The notes under the pieces are model-generated. The model did no database searches. It was not told the origin of the DNA and saw only the letters and a list, made by a program, of their open reading frames with translations. The translations under genes were made by a program, and so were the position numbers. This document shows positions 11,306 to 24,603 of a stretch of DNA of 64,000 nucleotides, piece after piece. How positions within the stretch are numbered: the stretch's first letter is position 1; each line of letters starts with the position of its first letter. The stretch is from Tolypeutes matacus (lineage: Eukaryota > Chordata > Mammalia > Cingulata > Chlamyphoridae). The stretch spans positions 5,247,174-5,311,173 of the forward strand of contig JAKSZT010054399.1 of NCBI GenBank assembly GCA_026826555.1, read 5' to 3'.

Positions 11306-13684
11306 ATAGGCAATACTTAAACATATGAACCCAAAATTAAGCCCATGCTTTGATTTGACAGATAAAATAGAAAACAGCACCATCTATAACAGTATTGTTG
11401 CAATGTAGATTATGTATCTTGAAATATTTTTTGCATATCCATTCTCTCTTGTCCGTACTCCAGTTGGTCATCAATTTGTGAGACAATTTACAATAGTTAG
11501 GGGTACACTCTATGGCCACTAAAATGAGCCTTGAGCAGATTTGAACTAAAGTTCAGGAAGACTACACTCCAGTGAACATATCCAGGTGGCCCTAACTATG
11601 CACTGAATTAAAAGAAATGTACAGGTTTTACACATCAAATAAAGGTTGCTGAAGAAAGAGCTATTTAAATAGCTACAATAAAAACAACAGCAACAAAAGC
11701 TTTAAGTGCCTCCAAGAAATGATAATGAAAGTTTATATGAAATATTTTCTCTATTTCCAGCTGAAACTACAAAGAATGTGTGAATCTACCTCTGACAGCA
11801 ACTTTAAATGTTTTGACTCCTGAATCTGTTTTATCTTCCAAATCCCTATAGATACCTATATATTTTTTGAAGGATTTAGAAAATGACAACAAAGTGTTCT
11901 CAGGAATTTGTTTAGTCACAAAACAAAACAAACAAAACACTTTCCAGGGTAGGTTGTTGGGGTCCATGTGTCAGTTCTGATCTTTATCTCCATTAAAGAG
12001 CCTTAGAGAACTGACCTCAAGGCAGCTAGAGCTACTTAATCATCAAAGAGAATTGGTGTACCACGTACTGAACGTTTTTCAACTACTTCCAACAGAGGAT
12101 GAGACCAAACAAAAAAAAAATTTTTTTTTTAAGTTTCTTTTATTAAATATTTGACTTGATGACCATTAACAAAGAAAAGCCATTATTGATTTTGGTCTGA
12201 AATTAATTTTTTAAAAAACAAAATTTAATTATTTTATTTTTCTCCTTGTAGATTAGTTTTTGAAATTTAATTTCTAATTGTCAGGATTATAAAATCAAAA
12301 GGTTGGAAGCCCCATGGAGACTATGAAGTGATGTAAGTTATTTGATCAGAATAATTGGCATACTTTTAATGAAAACTGGACCTTTCAATCATTAATTACA
12401 GGGATTGTACATGATTTATTATAAACTATTCATAGGAAATATTAGTTGAATGTTGAAATAACCAAAAATCTTCACTGTGCCATATGTGGGAATAGCTTAA
12501 TTCAAATGTATCAAAGGATACAACTTCTGAAACAAAACCAGTCTTAACATTTGACCCTACTGGGCAAAATACACCTTGCTATTACCAAAGAAAACTAAAC
12601 ATTCCTGGCTAATTGACTGACCCCAAAGCTGGCTTTTCTTCCCATGACTGAACTTGAGGAATGTAAAGCCTTGTTATCTTTCACCTAACATGGTTTCCTT
12701 AGATCTCATTTGGCAACATTCATAGGTAAATAACTAAAAATACTGTCTTTCGAGTAACTGAAAACAAATGAAAGATGTCTTATATCAAGCAAAACCAACT
12801 GTATAATAATATCTATTGTCTTCATTACATATCTTTTTAAAACCCACAAATAGAGAGACATCATAAAAGGTATCTAATTATTCATTTTTATATTCCTGAA
12901 ACCAAAAGTAACTATTAGAAGGAGGAGAGTAAACAGATTAAGTCAGTCTTATTTAGTGGCTTCTATTGGTTTATTCTGAGAAATGGAATCATTTAATAAA
13001 TAGATTTTCTTTCTCTTTTACTGTTCTTGTAAATAGTTTATATATATATATCCATTTCCTTCTAAAGTCCTATCTTTGCTTACATTTAAATCTGCACATA
13101 AAAAAGCAGTACAATTTGATGTCCCTCTCCTAGGAAAAATATGTTTTGAAAATTATCCTCTCTATCAAAAGTGTTAGAAAATTGCTCTCTTTTAGGACAT
13201 ATTTCTGAAATGAACAAACTCATAGAGGTTATGATATTATGTTATGCTGCATTCCAACCATGTATTTTCCCCCAAACAATACAAATCCATGCTCAGATTT
13301 CCTCCATTCAATCTAACGTTTATCATCATAAGACTGAAAGATGTTACAAAGACATTTTTCTAAATAATGATTCATAATTGACACCTGATAAACTTTGGAA
13401 ATTTATTTGTTTTATGCTTTATTAGAATTGTCACTTTAGATTGCCATTTTTTCTCCTGCTATTTAAATTAAATGTTTCCTCACTAAATATTTTTATGGCT
13501 CCTCTTATAATAATCAACTATGAGAAAGGGCATCACAAAAGGTGATAAAAATTTATTTTCTATACAACTATACATGGAACTGAACATACTCATTTCAGTA
13601 GGAAATTTGAATGGAATGCTTTATGAATACTAAGTAGACTTTCACCTAGGAACAAATACAGTTCAACTCAATTACCTCAAATCA

Positions 13685-13870
13685 TTCCTGAAAAGCAAAG
13701 CAGCCTGGCACAGTGGAAAAAACAGACCTAGTTTTAAATCCAGCTTGACTACTTAACTAGCTTTGTAACCCTGAGTAATTCTTTCATCCATAAAATGGGG
13801 ATCACACCATGTAGTATTTGTTGTAATCATTAGCATGAGAAATACTGCATTACATGGAATGGGCCTGGTT
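13685..13870 (+). repeat. MIR element
   Basis: ggcacagtggaaaaaacagacct, aaatccagcttgactac and ccataaaatggggatcacacc follow the MIR order on the plus strand. Confidence 0.75.
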
Positions 13871-14778
13871 CATAATCTCTACTATCAGACCAATGGGACG
13901 TGACCTGCATATAATCTCAAAACTTAAATCTAGCAAGAATACCAGGTAGTTTAAGTAAGAAAATTTACCTAGTTTTGATTAAAGGGATTTATTATATCCC
14001 TTTAATCCAGGACATTTTCATATGTTTTGATGTTTCATAATAATTACCTAAAACAGGTATTTTTTCCAGAACTAAGTATATGGCCTGGTGGTAGAAAAGT
14101 AAATTAAAAACTCACCTAAATCCTTAAATTACGTTCTTTCTTCATTACCCCAGCATTACAGTCCCCACCTCCATCCGATACCATCATACCGTGGAGGGCC
14201 TCAAAAGACTAATTTTCCAGTGTGCTGAAATAAATCCTAAATTCTAAGGAAACCCTCCAGCATTATGGAATGAGACAGCCCTAATATCTCAGAGAACAAA
14301 AAGCAAATTAATTAGAAAACATTTGTTAAGTGACACAGGGGCTTTTCATTGTAACTCTGTGTTAAAAGGCCCAAGCAACAAAATGGGCAAAACTTGATTC
14401 TTGACTTTCTGAGAAATACCTGCTGGCTTCCTCTCCCTGGTGTTAGAATGTGGCTGGATTGCTAACGGAGGCTTGGGCTTTTCTGAGCTTCTATTTGCCT
14501 GCCCTGAGCAGAGCCAGCCCACAGAATCCCAACTCTTGGGGCTGGTGTTCACTCAGAACTTGCTTTAGAATAAAGTGGAGGGAAGAACAATTAAGCATTT
14601 CTTCCTGATTCTGATATATTTTATAGGATTGAAATGAATACATCTAGAATTTTTAATCTTGCAGTCTCACTGGAGTTAAATATTTTCCTCCATATTTATG
14701 TCTGGTTATTATGCAAATACTAATTTTAGTTTTATGAACCATGGAGTCCCACTACCTGCTTGCTGTGAGGTTAATCTT

Positions 14779-17700
14779 GTTTTTTTTTTATTCATCTTTT
14801 AAATAAAATTATATTGTGTTACATCGTTCATATATAAACATATGTAAACAAGTGCATAGTAAAAGTTGTGAACTTAGAAAACAAACATGCATATCATCAT
14901 ACAAGGCTCCCATACATCACCCCACCACCCACACCTTGCATTGTTGTGAAACATTTGTTACAAACTATGAAAGAGCATCATCAAAATATTACTACTAAAA
15001 AGAAGAAAAATTAACAAAAAATAAAATAAAAAAACAATAAAAAAACTACTAAATATAACCCATATCTTACATTTGCTATATTATTTCCTCAACCCACCCG
15101 ATTTTTAACACCCTGGATTAGTATTATACATTTGATACAGTTCATAAGAGAACATTCTTATATTTGTCTTGTTAACCATAGTCCATCTTCCACCACCAGA
15201 TTCTCTGTTGTATACAGCCCCATGTTTTTTACAATCCATTCAAAGTATAGCCTCAGTGGCTCACATTTTCATCACAGAGTTGTGCTGTCATCATCTCAGT
15301 CAATTTTAGAATGTTTTCATTACTCCAAAAGGAAAAATCCCATACTCCCTTATATCTCCCAATAGTTGTCTCTTAGAATTGAAATATCTTCTTTGCCATT
15401 GCTGCAAAAATATTACAATATTACTGTTAACTATCGTCCATAAGTTACATTAGTTGTAATTTTCCCATATATCACCATATTCTTAACACTTTGTAAAAGA
15501 GCATTCTTATATTTATATTATTAACCACAGTCTTCATCCACCACCATAATTACTGTTACACATACCCTAGATTATTCCCTAGTTTCCTTTCAATTGACAT
15601 TTATGTCCAAATACTATCCCATTTAGCCACAATCTCATTTATAAATCAGCAGTGTTAGTTATACTCACTCTAATGTGTTACCATCAACACTATTCATTTC
15701 CACATTTTTACAATAAACCTTATTAAAAATTCTACATACATTGAACAGTTGCTCCCATTCTCAACCTATATTCTATTTCCTAGTAACCTATCCTCTAGAG
15801 TTTACCTCCATGAGTTTACTCATCATATTTAGTTCATATTGGTGAGACCATATGTATTAGTCAGCCAAAGGGATGCTAATGTGAAATACCAAAACTGGGT
15901 TGGTCTTTATAAAGGGTATTTATTTGGGGTAGAAGTTCACAGATACCAGGCCATAAAGTGTTAAGTTTCTTCTCTCACCAATGTTCATTGCCACGTGTTG
16001 GAGCAAGACAGCTGCCGGCGTTTGCCAGGGTTCAGGCTTCTGGGTTCCTCTCTTCCCAGGGCTGCATTTCTCTCCGGGCTTAGCGCCTGTTTCCTCCACA
16101 AGGTCAGCTGTAGACGATCAGGCGAACGGCTTGCTTCTCTTCTCCTGGGGCCTTCTTTCCAACATCAAAACTGCTCCTCAAAAGACTGCTTCAACTGTCC
16201 TTTGCCTTGCCTTTTATATTCAATTCCCCAGCCACCAAGGGGTGGGGTTCAACACCCTAATCCTAACCTAATCATGCCCAGATTAACAGATCAGTTTACA
16301 AGCATGATTCAATTATATTTTTGGAATTCATAATTACATCAAACTGCCACACCATACAATATTTATCCTTTTATGTCTGGCTTATTTTACTCAACATAAG
16401 AATAGCCTCAAGGTTCATCCATGTTCTTATTTGCATCCTGATTTCATTTCTTCTTACAGCTGAATAGTATTCCGTTGTATGTATATACCACATTTTGTTT
16501 AGCTATTCATCATTTGATGGGCACTTGAGCTGGTTCCATATTTTGGCAGTTGTGAATAATACTGCTATGAACATCAGTGTGCATATGTCAGTTTGCATCC
16601 TTGCTTTCAGTTCTTCTGAAAATATTCCTAGTAACGGGATTGCTGGATCATATGGCAGTTCTATATTCAGCTTCTTAAGGTACTGCCAAACTGTCTTCCA
16701 CAGAGGCTGCACCATTCTACGTTCCCACTAACGGTGAACGAGTGTTCTTGTTTCTCCATATCCTCTCCAGCACTTGTATTTTTCTGTTTTTTTTTTTTTT
16801 TATGATGGCCATTCTATAAGGTGTAAAATGATATCTCGTTTTAGTTTTGATCTGCACTTCCCTAATAGCTAGAGACGTTGAACACTTTTTCATGTCCTTT
16901 TTGACTATTTGTATTTCCTTTTTGGAGAAATGTCTGTTCAAGTCTTTTGCCCATTTTTTAATTGGGTTGCTTGTCTTTTTGTAGTTGAGTTGTATGATCA
17001 CTTTATATAACATGAATATCAAAACCCTTGTCAGATATGTGATTTCCAAATATTTTCTCCCATTGAGTAGGCTGCCTTTTTACTTTCTTGATAAAGTCTT
17101 TTGAAGAACAAAAGTGTTTAATTTTGAGGAGATATCATTTATTTTTTTTTCTTTCGTTTCTTGTGCTTTGGGTGTAAGGTTTAAGAAACTACTGCCTACC
17201 ACAAGATCTTGAACATGTTCCCCTACATTTTCTTCTCGAAGTTTTATGGCTGTAGCTTTTATATTTAAGTTCTTGATCCATTTTGAGTTAATTTTTGCAT
17301 AAGGTGTGAGATAGGGGACCTCTTTCTTTCTTTTGGATATGGCTTTCCAGTTCTCCCAGCACCATGTGTTGCATAGATGGTTCTGGCCCACCTAGGTGGG
17401 CTGGACAGTCTTGTCAAAAGTCACTTGACCAAAAAAATAAAAATAAAAAACCATTGACCATAGATGTGATGGTCTATTACTGAGTTTTCAATTCATTTGC
17501 ATTGGTCAATATGTCTATCTTTATGCCAGTCCCATGTTGTTTTTACTACTGTAGCTAAGTAATATGATTTACAGTCAGGAAATGAGAGTCCTCCAATTTT
17601 GTTCTTTTGTAAGTCATTTTTGGGTATTTGGGATCCCTTGCCCTTCTAAATAAATTTGATAATTGGCTTTTCCATTTCTGAGAAAAGGCTGATGGGATTT

Positions 17701-18761
17701 TTATTGGGGTTGCATTGAATCTATAAATCATCTTTGGGTACAATTGATACCTTAACTATATTTAGTCAAACCATGAATATAGAATGTCCTTCCATTTATT
17801 TAGGTCTTCTTTGGTTTCTTTTAGCAATGTTTTATAGTTTTCTGAATACAGATCCTTTATGTCCTTGGTTAAGTTTTTTCCTAAATATTTGATTCTTTTA
17901 GTTGCTAGTGTAAATAGAATTTTTTTTTTCTTTCTCCTCAGATTGCTCATCTGTAGTGTATAGAAACGCTACTGACTTTTGCATATTAATCTTGAATCCC
18001 ATCACTTTGCTGAACTCATCTATTAGTTCTAGTAGCTTTGTTGTGGATTTTTTTGGGATTTTCTAGATATGGGATCATACCATCAGCGAATAGCAACAGT
18101 TTTACTTCTTCAATTTCTCTCTCTTGCCTAGTAGTTTTGTTTCATGGCTCTTGATTTTTTATTCAATTTATCATAAGTCTCCAAAATTGCCCAGCTTAAG
18201 TTATCAAAATAGGTCCAAGACTCACTAATGGGGTGCAGATCCGCTCCCAGGAGTTTGGAACAAGAGACACATAAAAGCAGTTTTTCTTCTTGCAGTTTTA
18301 TGGATGGCCAGCAGATGGCGCGTGTCAACGACTCTTTCCATGGAAGTGTCTCAACATCCACTTGCCCGTGATTCTGGTCTGGCCAGACCTGAAATTCAAA
18401 GTGGGCTCTGCTGGCCAAGTTCGCTGAAGAGAAACCATTCTCCCCCCTCTGCTGTATCCACCCTCTTCCCAGGGAGGAAAATACCTGTTTTCCTCTCAGT
18501 TGGCTGCAGTGAGCCACAGGTTTTATTCAGACAGTTCACCTTCAGGCTTGGGCTGGGTGCTATTCCTGGTAGTAACTCAGGGTTTTCATTTCGGCTTCTT
18601 CGTCTTTCTGTACCTTGCCCTCCTCAGGGGTGCACAGCACTCTCCTGGTCTGCAGACCCCCAAAGCAGGTCCCTAGGACAGCTTTTTGCCCTTCCTCTGT
18701 TGTTTTTGTGAGAGAGTCGAGCCCTGCCTACCTATTCCAACGCCATCTTTCCAGAAGTCTC
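14779..18761 (-). mobile_element. L1 with both ends but internally deleted
   Basis: On the minus strand a typical L1 5' region (18761 to about 18112; ctggaaagatggcg) is followed directly by the last part of the reverse-transcriptase frame (from about 18110), then its C-terminal segment (YRFNATPIKIPSAF near 17720), a 3' UTR and a poly(A) tail (poly-T on plus at 14780-14789). Target duplications gttaatctt flank the unit at 14770-14778 and 18762-18770. Compared with the L1 at 59011, roughly 3 kb (most of the first frame and the endonuclease and reverse-transcriptase domains) is missing. An LTR at 15853-16351 was inserted later. Confidence 0.9.
15853..16351 (-). mobile_element. Solo LTR, MaLR/ERVL-like, inserted in L1
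   Basis: 499 bp with TG...CA ends and a 5-bp target duplication ccata (15848-15852 and 16352-16356). On the minus strand it has a TATA-like gaatataaaagg (about 16208-16222) and an AATAAA poly(A) signal (about 15917-15925), in the right order for an LTR. The end ...ggctgactaatac resembles mammalian MaLR LTR ends. No internal retroviral sequence is present. Confidence 0.85.
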
Positions 18762-18770
18762 GTTAATCTT

Positions 18771-21254
18771 AGTTTTACACCCAAAGCTAATGGGACATAG
18801 AATTTCCCTCACAATAGCCTTCCCTTCTTTCATCACCCATGAACTCTTTATCCCCACTGAAAGACAACTTTCTTATTTAGTTCGGCTGCTTATGACTCTA
18901 CTAAGATGCTTTCTTGATTTTTGTAACGTATGAGCCAGGCTGTCCTGCCTCCCTGCCCTCTTACTAAGGCTTGGCCTCCAGGTCCTGATGGCCTCAAAAT
19001 GTGCTCATTTGTCTACATCCTCTTTCAGACTTGGAGTCCAGAATTCCCAGTTATGGAGAATATGCCAGTGACACTCTGATCACAAGGGAATAAAGTGTGG
19101 CTATCTTTAACGTGGGTCTAAATTACGTGTTTCTAACATCCCCAAGATTATACTTGGGGTGGGGGAGGACACATAGTGAACTTTTTATAATTGAAACTGC
19201 TTTTTTAATATAGTTTAATTTTTCAACCCAAGGGCCAGAGCTTAGGTTTTCCTGTTCAATTCTGTCTTACATTCAGCCCGTCTCCCCAGTTAGTCAAATC
19301 TTTTTGGGTCTTGAACCGCAATCTCTTTGGGTCGTCAAATGTATGTGTCCTAGGATGTTATTGAGTCTACCAATTAAAAAGAAAAGGTACAGAGGAGTAA
19401 GAAGCACAGAGGAATAAGATAATGAAAATGGAATAGAAAAAATGATACAAGAAACAGAATACATAAAAAATATATAGAGAATGAATTAAGAGGCTGGAAT
19501 GGTGAGGATAGGGGAAAAGAAAGAGAAAAGAAAGAAAGAAAAATAAAAAAGAGGAAAAAAAAAAGAAAGAAAAGAAAAGGTACAGTGGCCAGCTTGGCAA
19601 TGGCTAACTTGGGTTTGCTTTCTGTCCCTCCCTGCATTGCTTCTCTCTTCTCCTCACGTTTGCTGTCCTGTTATTGACCCCTTTCCCTTCCTTCTCCCTC
19701 ATAAATTATTAGCACATTAAAGAAATGACATGAAGAAGGTCCTTGGAATCCAAGGTCTGTGCGCCTTTCCTTACGCTACTCTGATCCCATAGGGGTGTCC
19801 CTTCCACCTGAAGAGCCAACATAGCATTCATCGTCCTTAAGTCCAGCTCCTGTTCTCCATATTATCATCATGGCTTTACCAAATGTCCTGCTAAATCCCA
19901 ATTATATTTTGTTTATTCCCATTGTCTCCATACTCCATGTTTCCTGCACCTTTGCTTATGTGCAGTGCTATCATGTTTAGCAATTCTGGTTTCCAGTGCC
20001 TGCAGACGAGGTTTCGTTAACATTCGTGAGATGTAGCCCCCTTGCCCATAAAATGGGGAGACTAATACCTGCTTGGAAGGATTAAATGATATTATAAATG
20101 GCACACAGTAGGGATAAATAATGGTTCCCCTTCATATTCCTTATATCATTACCATTTACTGTTTCTGCTTAATAATGGCCTTTCCAGGCCTGCTTAAATG
20201 TCACATTCTCAATAGTGTTCCCTGATTATTTAGCCAGCAGCTCTCGTTTGCACTACTACTGCATCTTTCTGCCACTCAAGATAACTCTGCGTCTTACACT
20301 TAACTCCTCTACTCTAACTTAAGCTCCTGCGGGGCACACACCGTATAATTTGCTTAGCTCCCCTATGCCAAAAAGCTTTCTACCTTGTTGGTATTAAATA
20401 ATTATCTGTTGAAGGTCTGAGTAAATTTTAGTGGAAAAATTTTAAACAATAACACTCATCTCAACCTTCTGCTGGTTTTGTTCCATGGCTTAGCATCACC
20501 TCTATTCTAAAGTAATCAATCTTTGATTACTAAAGACAATAGCTTTCTTAATTTTCACAATGCTTGGGTCGGTGGCTTCTAAGCTATATATGGTCTAATA
20601 TCATTCTCTGTACACCCTAAACCTTAAGCTGGGATGTTGCTTAGAAGTAGAAGGCATACCTTCTCTTTCTATTGTATGTTGTATAATAGTGTACTTAGTT
20701 GGAATGTAAATCATTACTGGATTTCAGTGGCCTGAGAGTCTTCTTTGGGCCTGAGCCTGATTCAGAGGATAGTGAACAGTTGGAGCAGGTTCTGTCTCTG
20801 GCTTAACATTTGTACCTACTTTGTGCCTTGCACCGAACCTTGTACATGCAGGGTTTCAGATGAACTGCATGTGTGTGTGTGTGTGAGGAACTAAATTCCC
20901 AAATAGCATATTTGTGAAGTAAATGCCTTGTTTCAGATTTTCCAATTTGTAGAGAAAAATATTTTCTTATTCTTGCTTTACATTTGTCCTCTCCATTTTT
21001 TTTTTTTTTTTTTTTGGTAATGATAGCAGGAAGTGATTATCATTAAAATATAAATACATATCCAATAGGCTTCATTGACTATTTAGTAGATAATTCCCCA
21101 AAGTCATGGGAGGCTGGGTTAGGAGAAGACTCTGCTCCTAGGGAGATTCAGCATCTTGTGTTCAGAGCTTAGAGATGGTTTTTGAGATAAAATTACTCTA
21201 ATGAAAGCCATCTTTTTGGAATTGCTTAATATTGATTTCAAAACGTAAGGTTAA
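18771..21254. other. Intergenic, mostly unassigned
   Basis: It holds a purine-rich run (about 19495-19585, gaaaagaaagaaag type), a MIR fragment at about 20030-20125 (plus; cataaaatggggagactaatacc), a short (TG)n near 20868-20885 and a poly-T at 20999-21017. No gene is seen. Confidence 0.6.
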
Positions 21255-21647
21255 GTGAGCAGATGTGGCTCGAGCAGTGAGCACCTGCCTCCCACATGGG
21301 AGGTCCCAGGTTCAGTTCCTGGTGCCTCCTAAAGAAGACAAACAACAAGCAGACATTGAGCAGAAACAATCAGCAGATAACAAGCAATAAAAAAGCCCAA
21401 CAAGTGGACAGTGAGAAAAAATGAGCAATCAGCAAAAACAAACCAGCAGGGAGGAGATGTGGCTCAAGCAGTTGAGTGCCTGCCTCCCATATGGGAGGTC
21501 CCAGTGCCTCGTAAATAAAAAATAAATAAATAAAAAAAATAAAACAGACAACAAGCAGATGAGCAAAAATAAGCAGACAAGTGCAAACAGCAAGAAAAAA
21601 AACTAGCAAACTGATGAGGGAGCCATCTCGGGACAGGGTAGGGGGAT
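21255..21647 (+). mobile_element. Dimeric DAS-type SINE
   Basis: Two tRNA-like heads (about 21255-21331 and 21452-21512) are joined by an ACA/AGC-rich linker. The second head lacks the B-box part, going straight from gggaggtcccag to tgcctcg. The 10-bp near-duplications gtaaggttaa (21245-21254) and gtaagattaa (21648-21657) flank it. Confidence 0.9.
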
Positions 21648-22389
21648 GTAAGATTAAAAACAAAGTCAAGAAGAGCATTGATGTTGTATTAGACCTAAGA
21701 AATCTTAACTACTTTGACCGTCTTCCTACACAAATATGATCTTACTCCATAATCCTTGTTATGTGCCATCATTTTTACTCAGGTCAAGGATTAATGAATG
21801 AGAAAACTGTTTATACTGTTTCTGTGAAAAGAAAATCATGGCTGTATTATGAAATAAAAAAGGGCAATATTTGATATCTTAAATATTCTGTTAGTTAGCC
21901 TTCTGAAAGAAATAATTGTTGCGGCCTAAAGTTTGGGGAATGAAAATAATTTCTTTGAATTATATTAACTTATAACACATTTTCATAAAGCAGATGTAGT
22001 AACCTTTGAAAACTAGAAAAATGACCTTCGGGTCTTTACCTGCATCCAGCACTTCTGATGGTAACACTACAGTAGATTCATACAAGACTGACACTGAAAT
22101 TGCTTCACATTATGCTTTTTACCTTTTTTGCCAATAATTTTATCTAATAGACCTGCTACATCATTGTGCTCTAGTCCTGTACTGACTTGGGCCTTTTATG
22201 ACAGTACAATAGAATAAAAGTCAAATATAGTCTCATCAGTTCTCTGAATTATATTATTTGCAAGTCCTTTGTATTTGGGAAGATCAGACAGATAGTGCTC
22301 TTCAGGGAAAGATGACTGTGGAGAAACAGTTCACAACCAAGTATGGCAATTCCTTATGTGCTTTGTTCACTTCAAAATATAATGGTTCC

Positions 22390-22496
22390 GGGGTCGGATG
22401 TGGCTCAACTGGTTGGGTATCCATCTCCCATATGGAGGGGCCCGGGTTCAATGCCCGGGACCTCCCGGTAAAAAAAAAAAAAAAAAAAAAAAAAAA
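22390..22496 (+). mobile_element. Monomeric tRNA(Ala)-derived SINE with long poly(A)
   Basis: Same subfamily as 7804-7898. The B box is slightly changed (gggttcaatgcc), and a tail of about 27 A follows. Target duplication ggttcc at 22384-22389 and 22497-22502. The long uninterrupted poly(A) suggests a recent insertion. Confidence 0.95.
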
Positions 22497-22502
22497 GGTT
22501 CC

Positions 22503-24261
22503 GATTTTGGTAATGTTTCCTATTTAAATATATGCATATTCAAATACTAGCAAAATATTTAAAAAAGCATGAAAAGTCACTAATATTTAAGATGTGTGTA
22601 TAATACAGTGAATCTTGAAAAGCCAAGTGAACATAAGCTTAAGGTATATTACAGCATTATGACATTTTCAAGGGAACATCCAACCCTATCCAAACATTTA
22701 GATTTGGTTAAATGTAGGAGTTCTTCAAATTGGGAAAGTTCTATACAAACTGAAAAAAAAAAAATTCAATGTTGAAATTCTGACCATTAATTTTGAATTT
22801 AGGGAAATCATGTACGTAAAATATGATTATGGAATTAAGAATATTTATTAGACTGAAACTTTTAGGCAATAAAAGCATAATGCAAAGGCATGACATGAAG
22901 TTAAAATTTGTTAGTAATTTTGAGAAATTTGACATATAATGGACTTCAACAGTTATATTGATAAGAGCAGTACATGTCATTCCTCTAAGTTTATGGAACT
23001 TTTTCCGAATCTATTCCAGAATATAAATTGTAGTTTTACTGTTTTTGAGAATTTTGTTACTTATTCTGTGGAAATTTGTTTCTGAAAAAAGTCACTGTCA
23101 ACTGGAGCATGCACCTAAAGCACCCCAGATGCCGGAGCAGGAGTGCATCCTGGAGATGGTAACTGAGACTGGGTCATGCAGGCACCCAGATGCCAGGTGC
23201 CTTGCCTAGTCACAGATGAGAAGCAGGAGCGGGCCAGCAGTGGGTCTCCAAACTCCTCAGAATACTTCTACCCATGTTCTGTTGTCTCACCAACTTCATT
23301 CCCCTTAAATCTCCACAAATTAAGTTTTACAGAGGCCCCTGAAAAATTCCTTAATGATGTGCTCAGTGTCATTCAAATTCCAACATGAAAACATTTTCTC
23401 ACTAAGCTATCACCTGCGATGCTCTGTGATACTGCACATTACTGCAGCGGGAATTACGGCCACAGTATCCACCCTCCACCCCCGTTTTTCTCAGTGAGTA
23501 AGGGCAGTTAACTGCCTGGGACAGGAATGAGTCATTTCCACAGAGTCACTTAAGTAATTTGAAAGTTCGGTTCTTCCATAAGTAAGTCCTGGATCCTCTA
23601 TGCTTTGGTATCAGGCAAACCTCTCTGCAGGGAACAAGGAGGACTGGGAGGAAGCAGAGCCCCTCTACAGCGAACAAAGCTGGAGTCAGAGTCCGAGGGG
23701 GAACGGGGTCGTGTGCGCTTTGTGCAAGCCAAGCTCTCAGGAAGGTTGTCACTTATTTTACTTTTGCCAGAAATTTAGAAGTTTTGCCCATTTCAGATTG
23801 CATGCTATATTTACTTACAGAAAAATGTTCTTAAACACTGAATCTTTTAATATGTTAATAACTACAAAATTATTCCTCAGAAAAAAGAAAAACTGCACTC
23901 TCATTTGCATGGATTTCAGTTACAGTTTCATATGGTAGAAACCACTTCACCAAAGCCTCCGTTTCTCAAAAATAAGGGTGGGGCAAGTGTGTAAAAAATA
24001 TAATCTAGTGCTATTTTCTGAACACAAATGACTGATCACTAGAAGGCATAAAGAAGGCACAAATAAAACAATGGTAAAGTCAGTAAACAACATTTTACTG
24101 AAACATTTCATAACACAGAAAATCCATCTGAAGTGTAAAGTTACTGTCTTACACAAGAAGGACAGACCCATTTTCAAAGACTAATCTGAATACAATAAAT
24201 ATGGAGTTTACATACTAATTTGTACACAGAAACTCTGCCCCACAACCATAAAAATTCATAT
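22503..24261. other. Sequence just downstream of HIVEP1
   Basis: The part from about 24090 to 24261 may still be 3' UTR if the second poly(A) signal is used. 23090-23750 is less AT-rich and has several CpGs but no convincing exon. The rest is AT-rich and unassigned. Confidence 0.5.
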
Positions 24262-24603
24262 TTAACAGTGCAACATATAATTTAATCATGTGATTTGACA
24301 GGTTTTTCTTACTAAACACAAATAACTACCTGGTTTTCATATACATATATAATATATATTTTATGTATATAGGTATTCAACAATCTGTACAGTTTCTAAA
24401 CATAAAACTCCTAAAAGGCACAATTGTCTATACAACATGTACAAAAATGGCTGGAGCTGACACAAAACAACAATTATTGGTCAAAAGTTCATGATTGCAC
24501 AAAGATTAGTAATGAGTTTATGTCAGAAAAATGTGCTTAAGGAAAGGAGGGTTTTCAAAAAAACCTTTAAGTGTTATAAAAATAAAATAAAATATAAAAG
24601 CCA
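24262..24603 (-). other. HIVEP1: HIVEP1 3' UTR (end approximate)
   Basis: This AT-rich sequence directly follows the stop codon in the direction of transcription. No canonical AATAAA was found on the minus strand between the stop and about 23,400. Two variant poly(A) signals have a suitable setting: ATTAAA at 24281-24286, followed by a G/T-rich run (tttttatggttgtggggc), and AGTAAA near 24093-24098, followed by a T-rich run. The UTR could therefore be about 340 or about 530 nt, or longer. The boundary given uses the first. Confidence 0.5.
24281..24286 (-). terminator. Candidate poly(A) signal ATTAAA for HIVEP1
   Basis: ATTAAA on the minus strand, 318 nt after the stop codon, with a GT-rich downstream element 15-40 nt further on. 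An alternative is the AGTAAA near 24093-24098. Which is used cannot be decided without transcript ends. Confidence 0.4.

Larger units (their letters stand above)
10255..14769. other. Intergenic, mostly unassigned
   Basis: Apart from the two MIRs listed, this stretch is AT-rich unique-looking sequence. A frame of 136 codons at 10378-10788 has no recognisable domain and overlaps open frames on the other strand, so I do not call it a gene. Confidence 0.6.

Noticed and set aside
23090..23750. Less AT-rich block with CpGs downstream of HIVEP1, possible extra exon or promoter
   Set aside because: No coding similarity, no clear splice pair and CpG density too low for an island.
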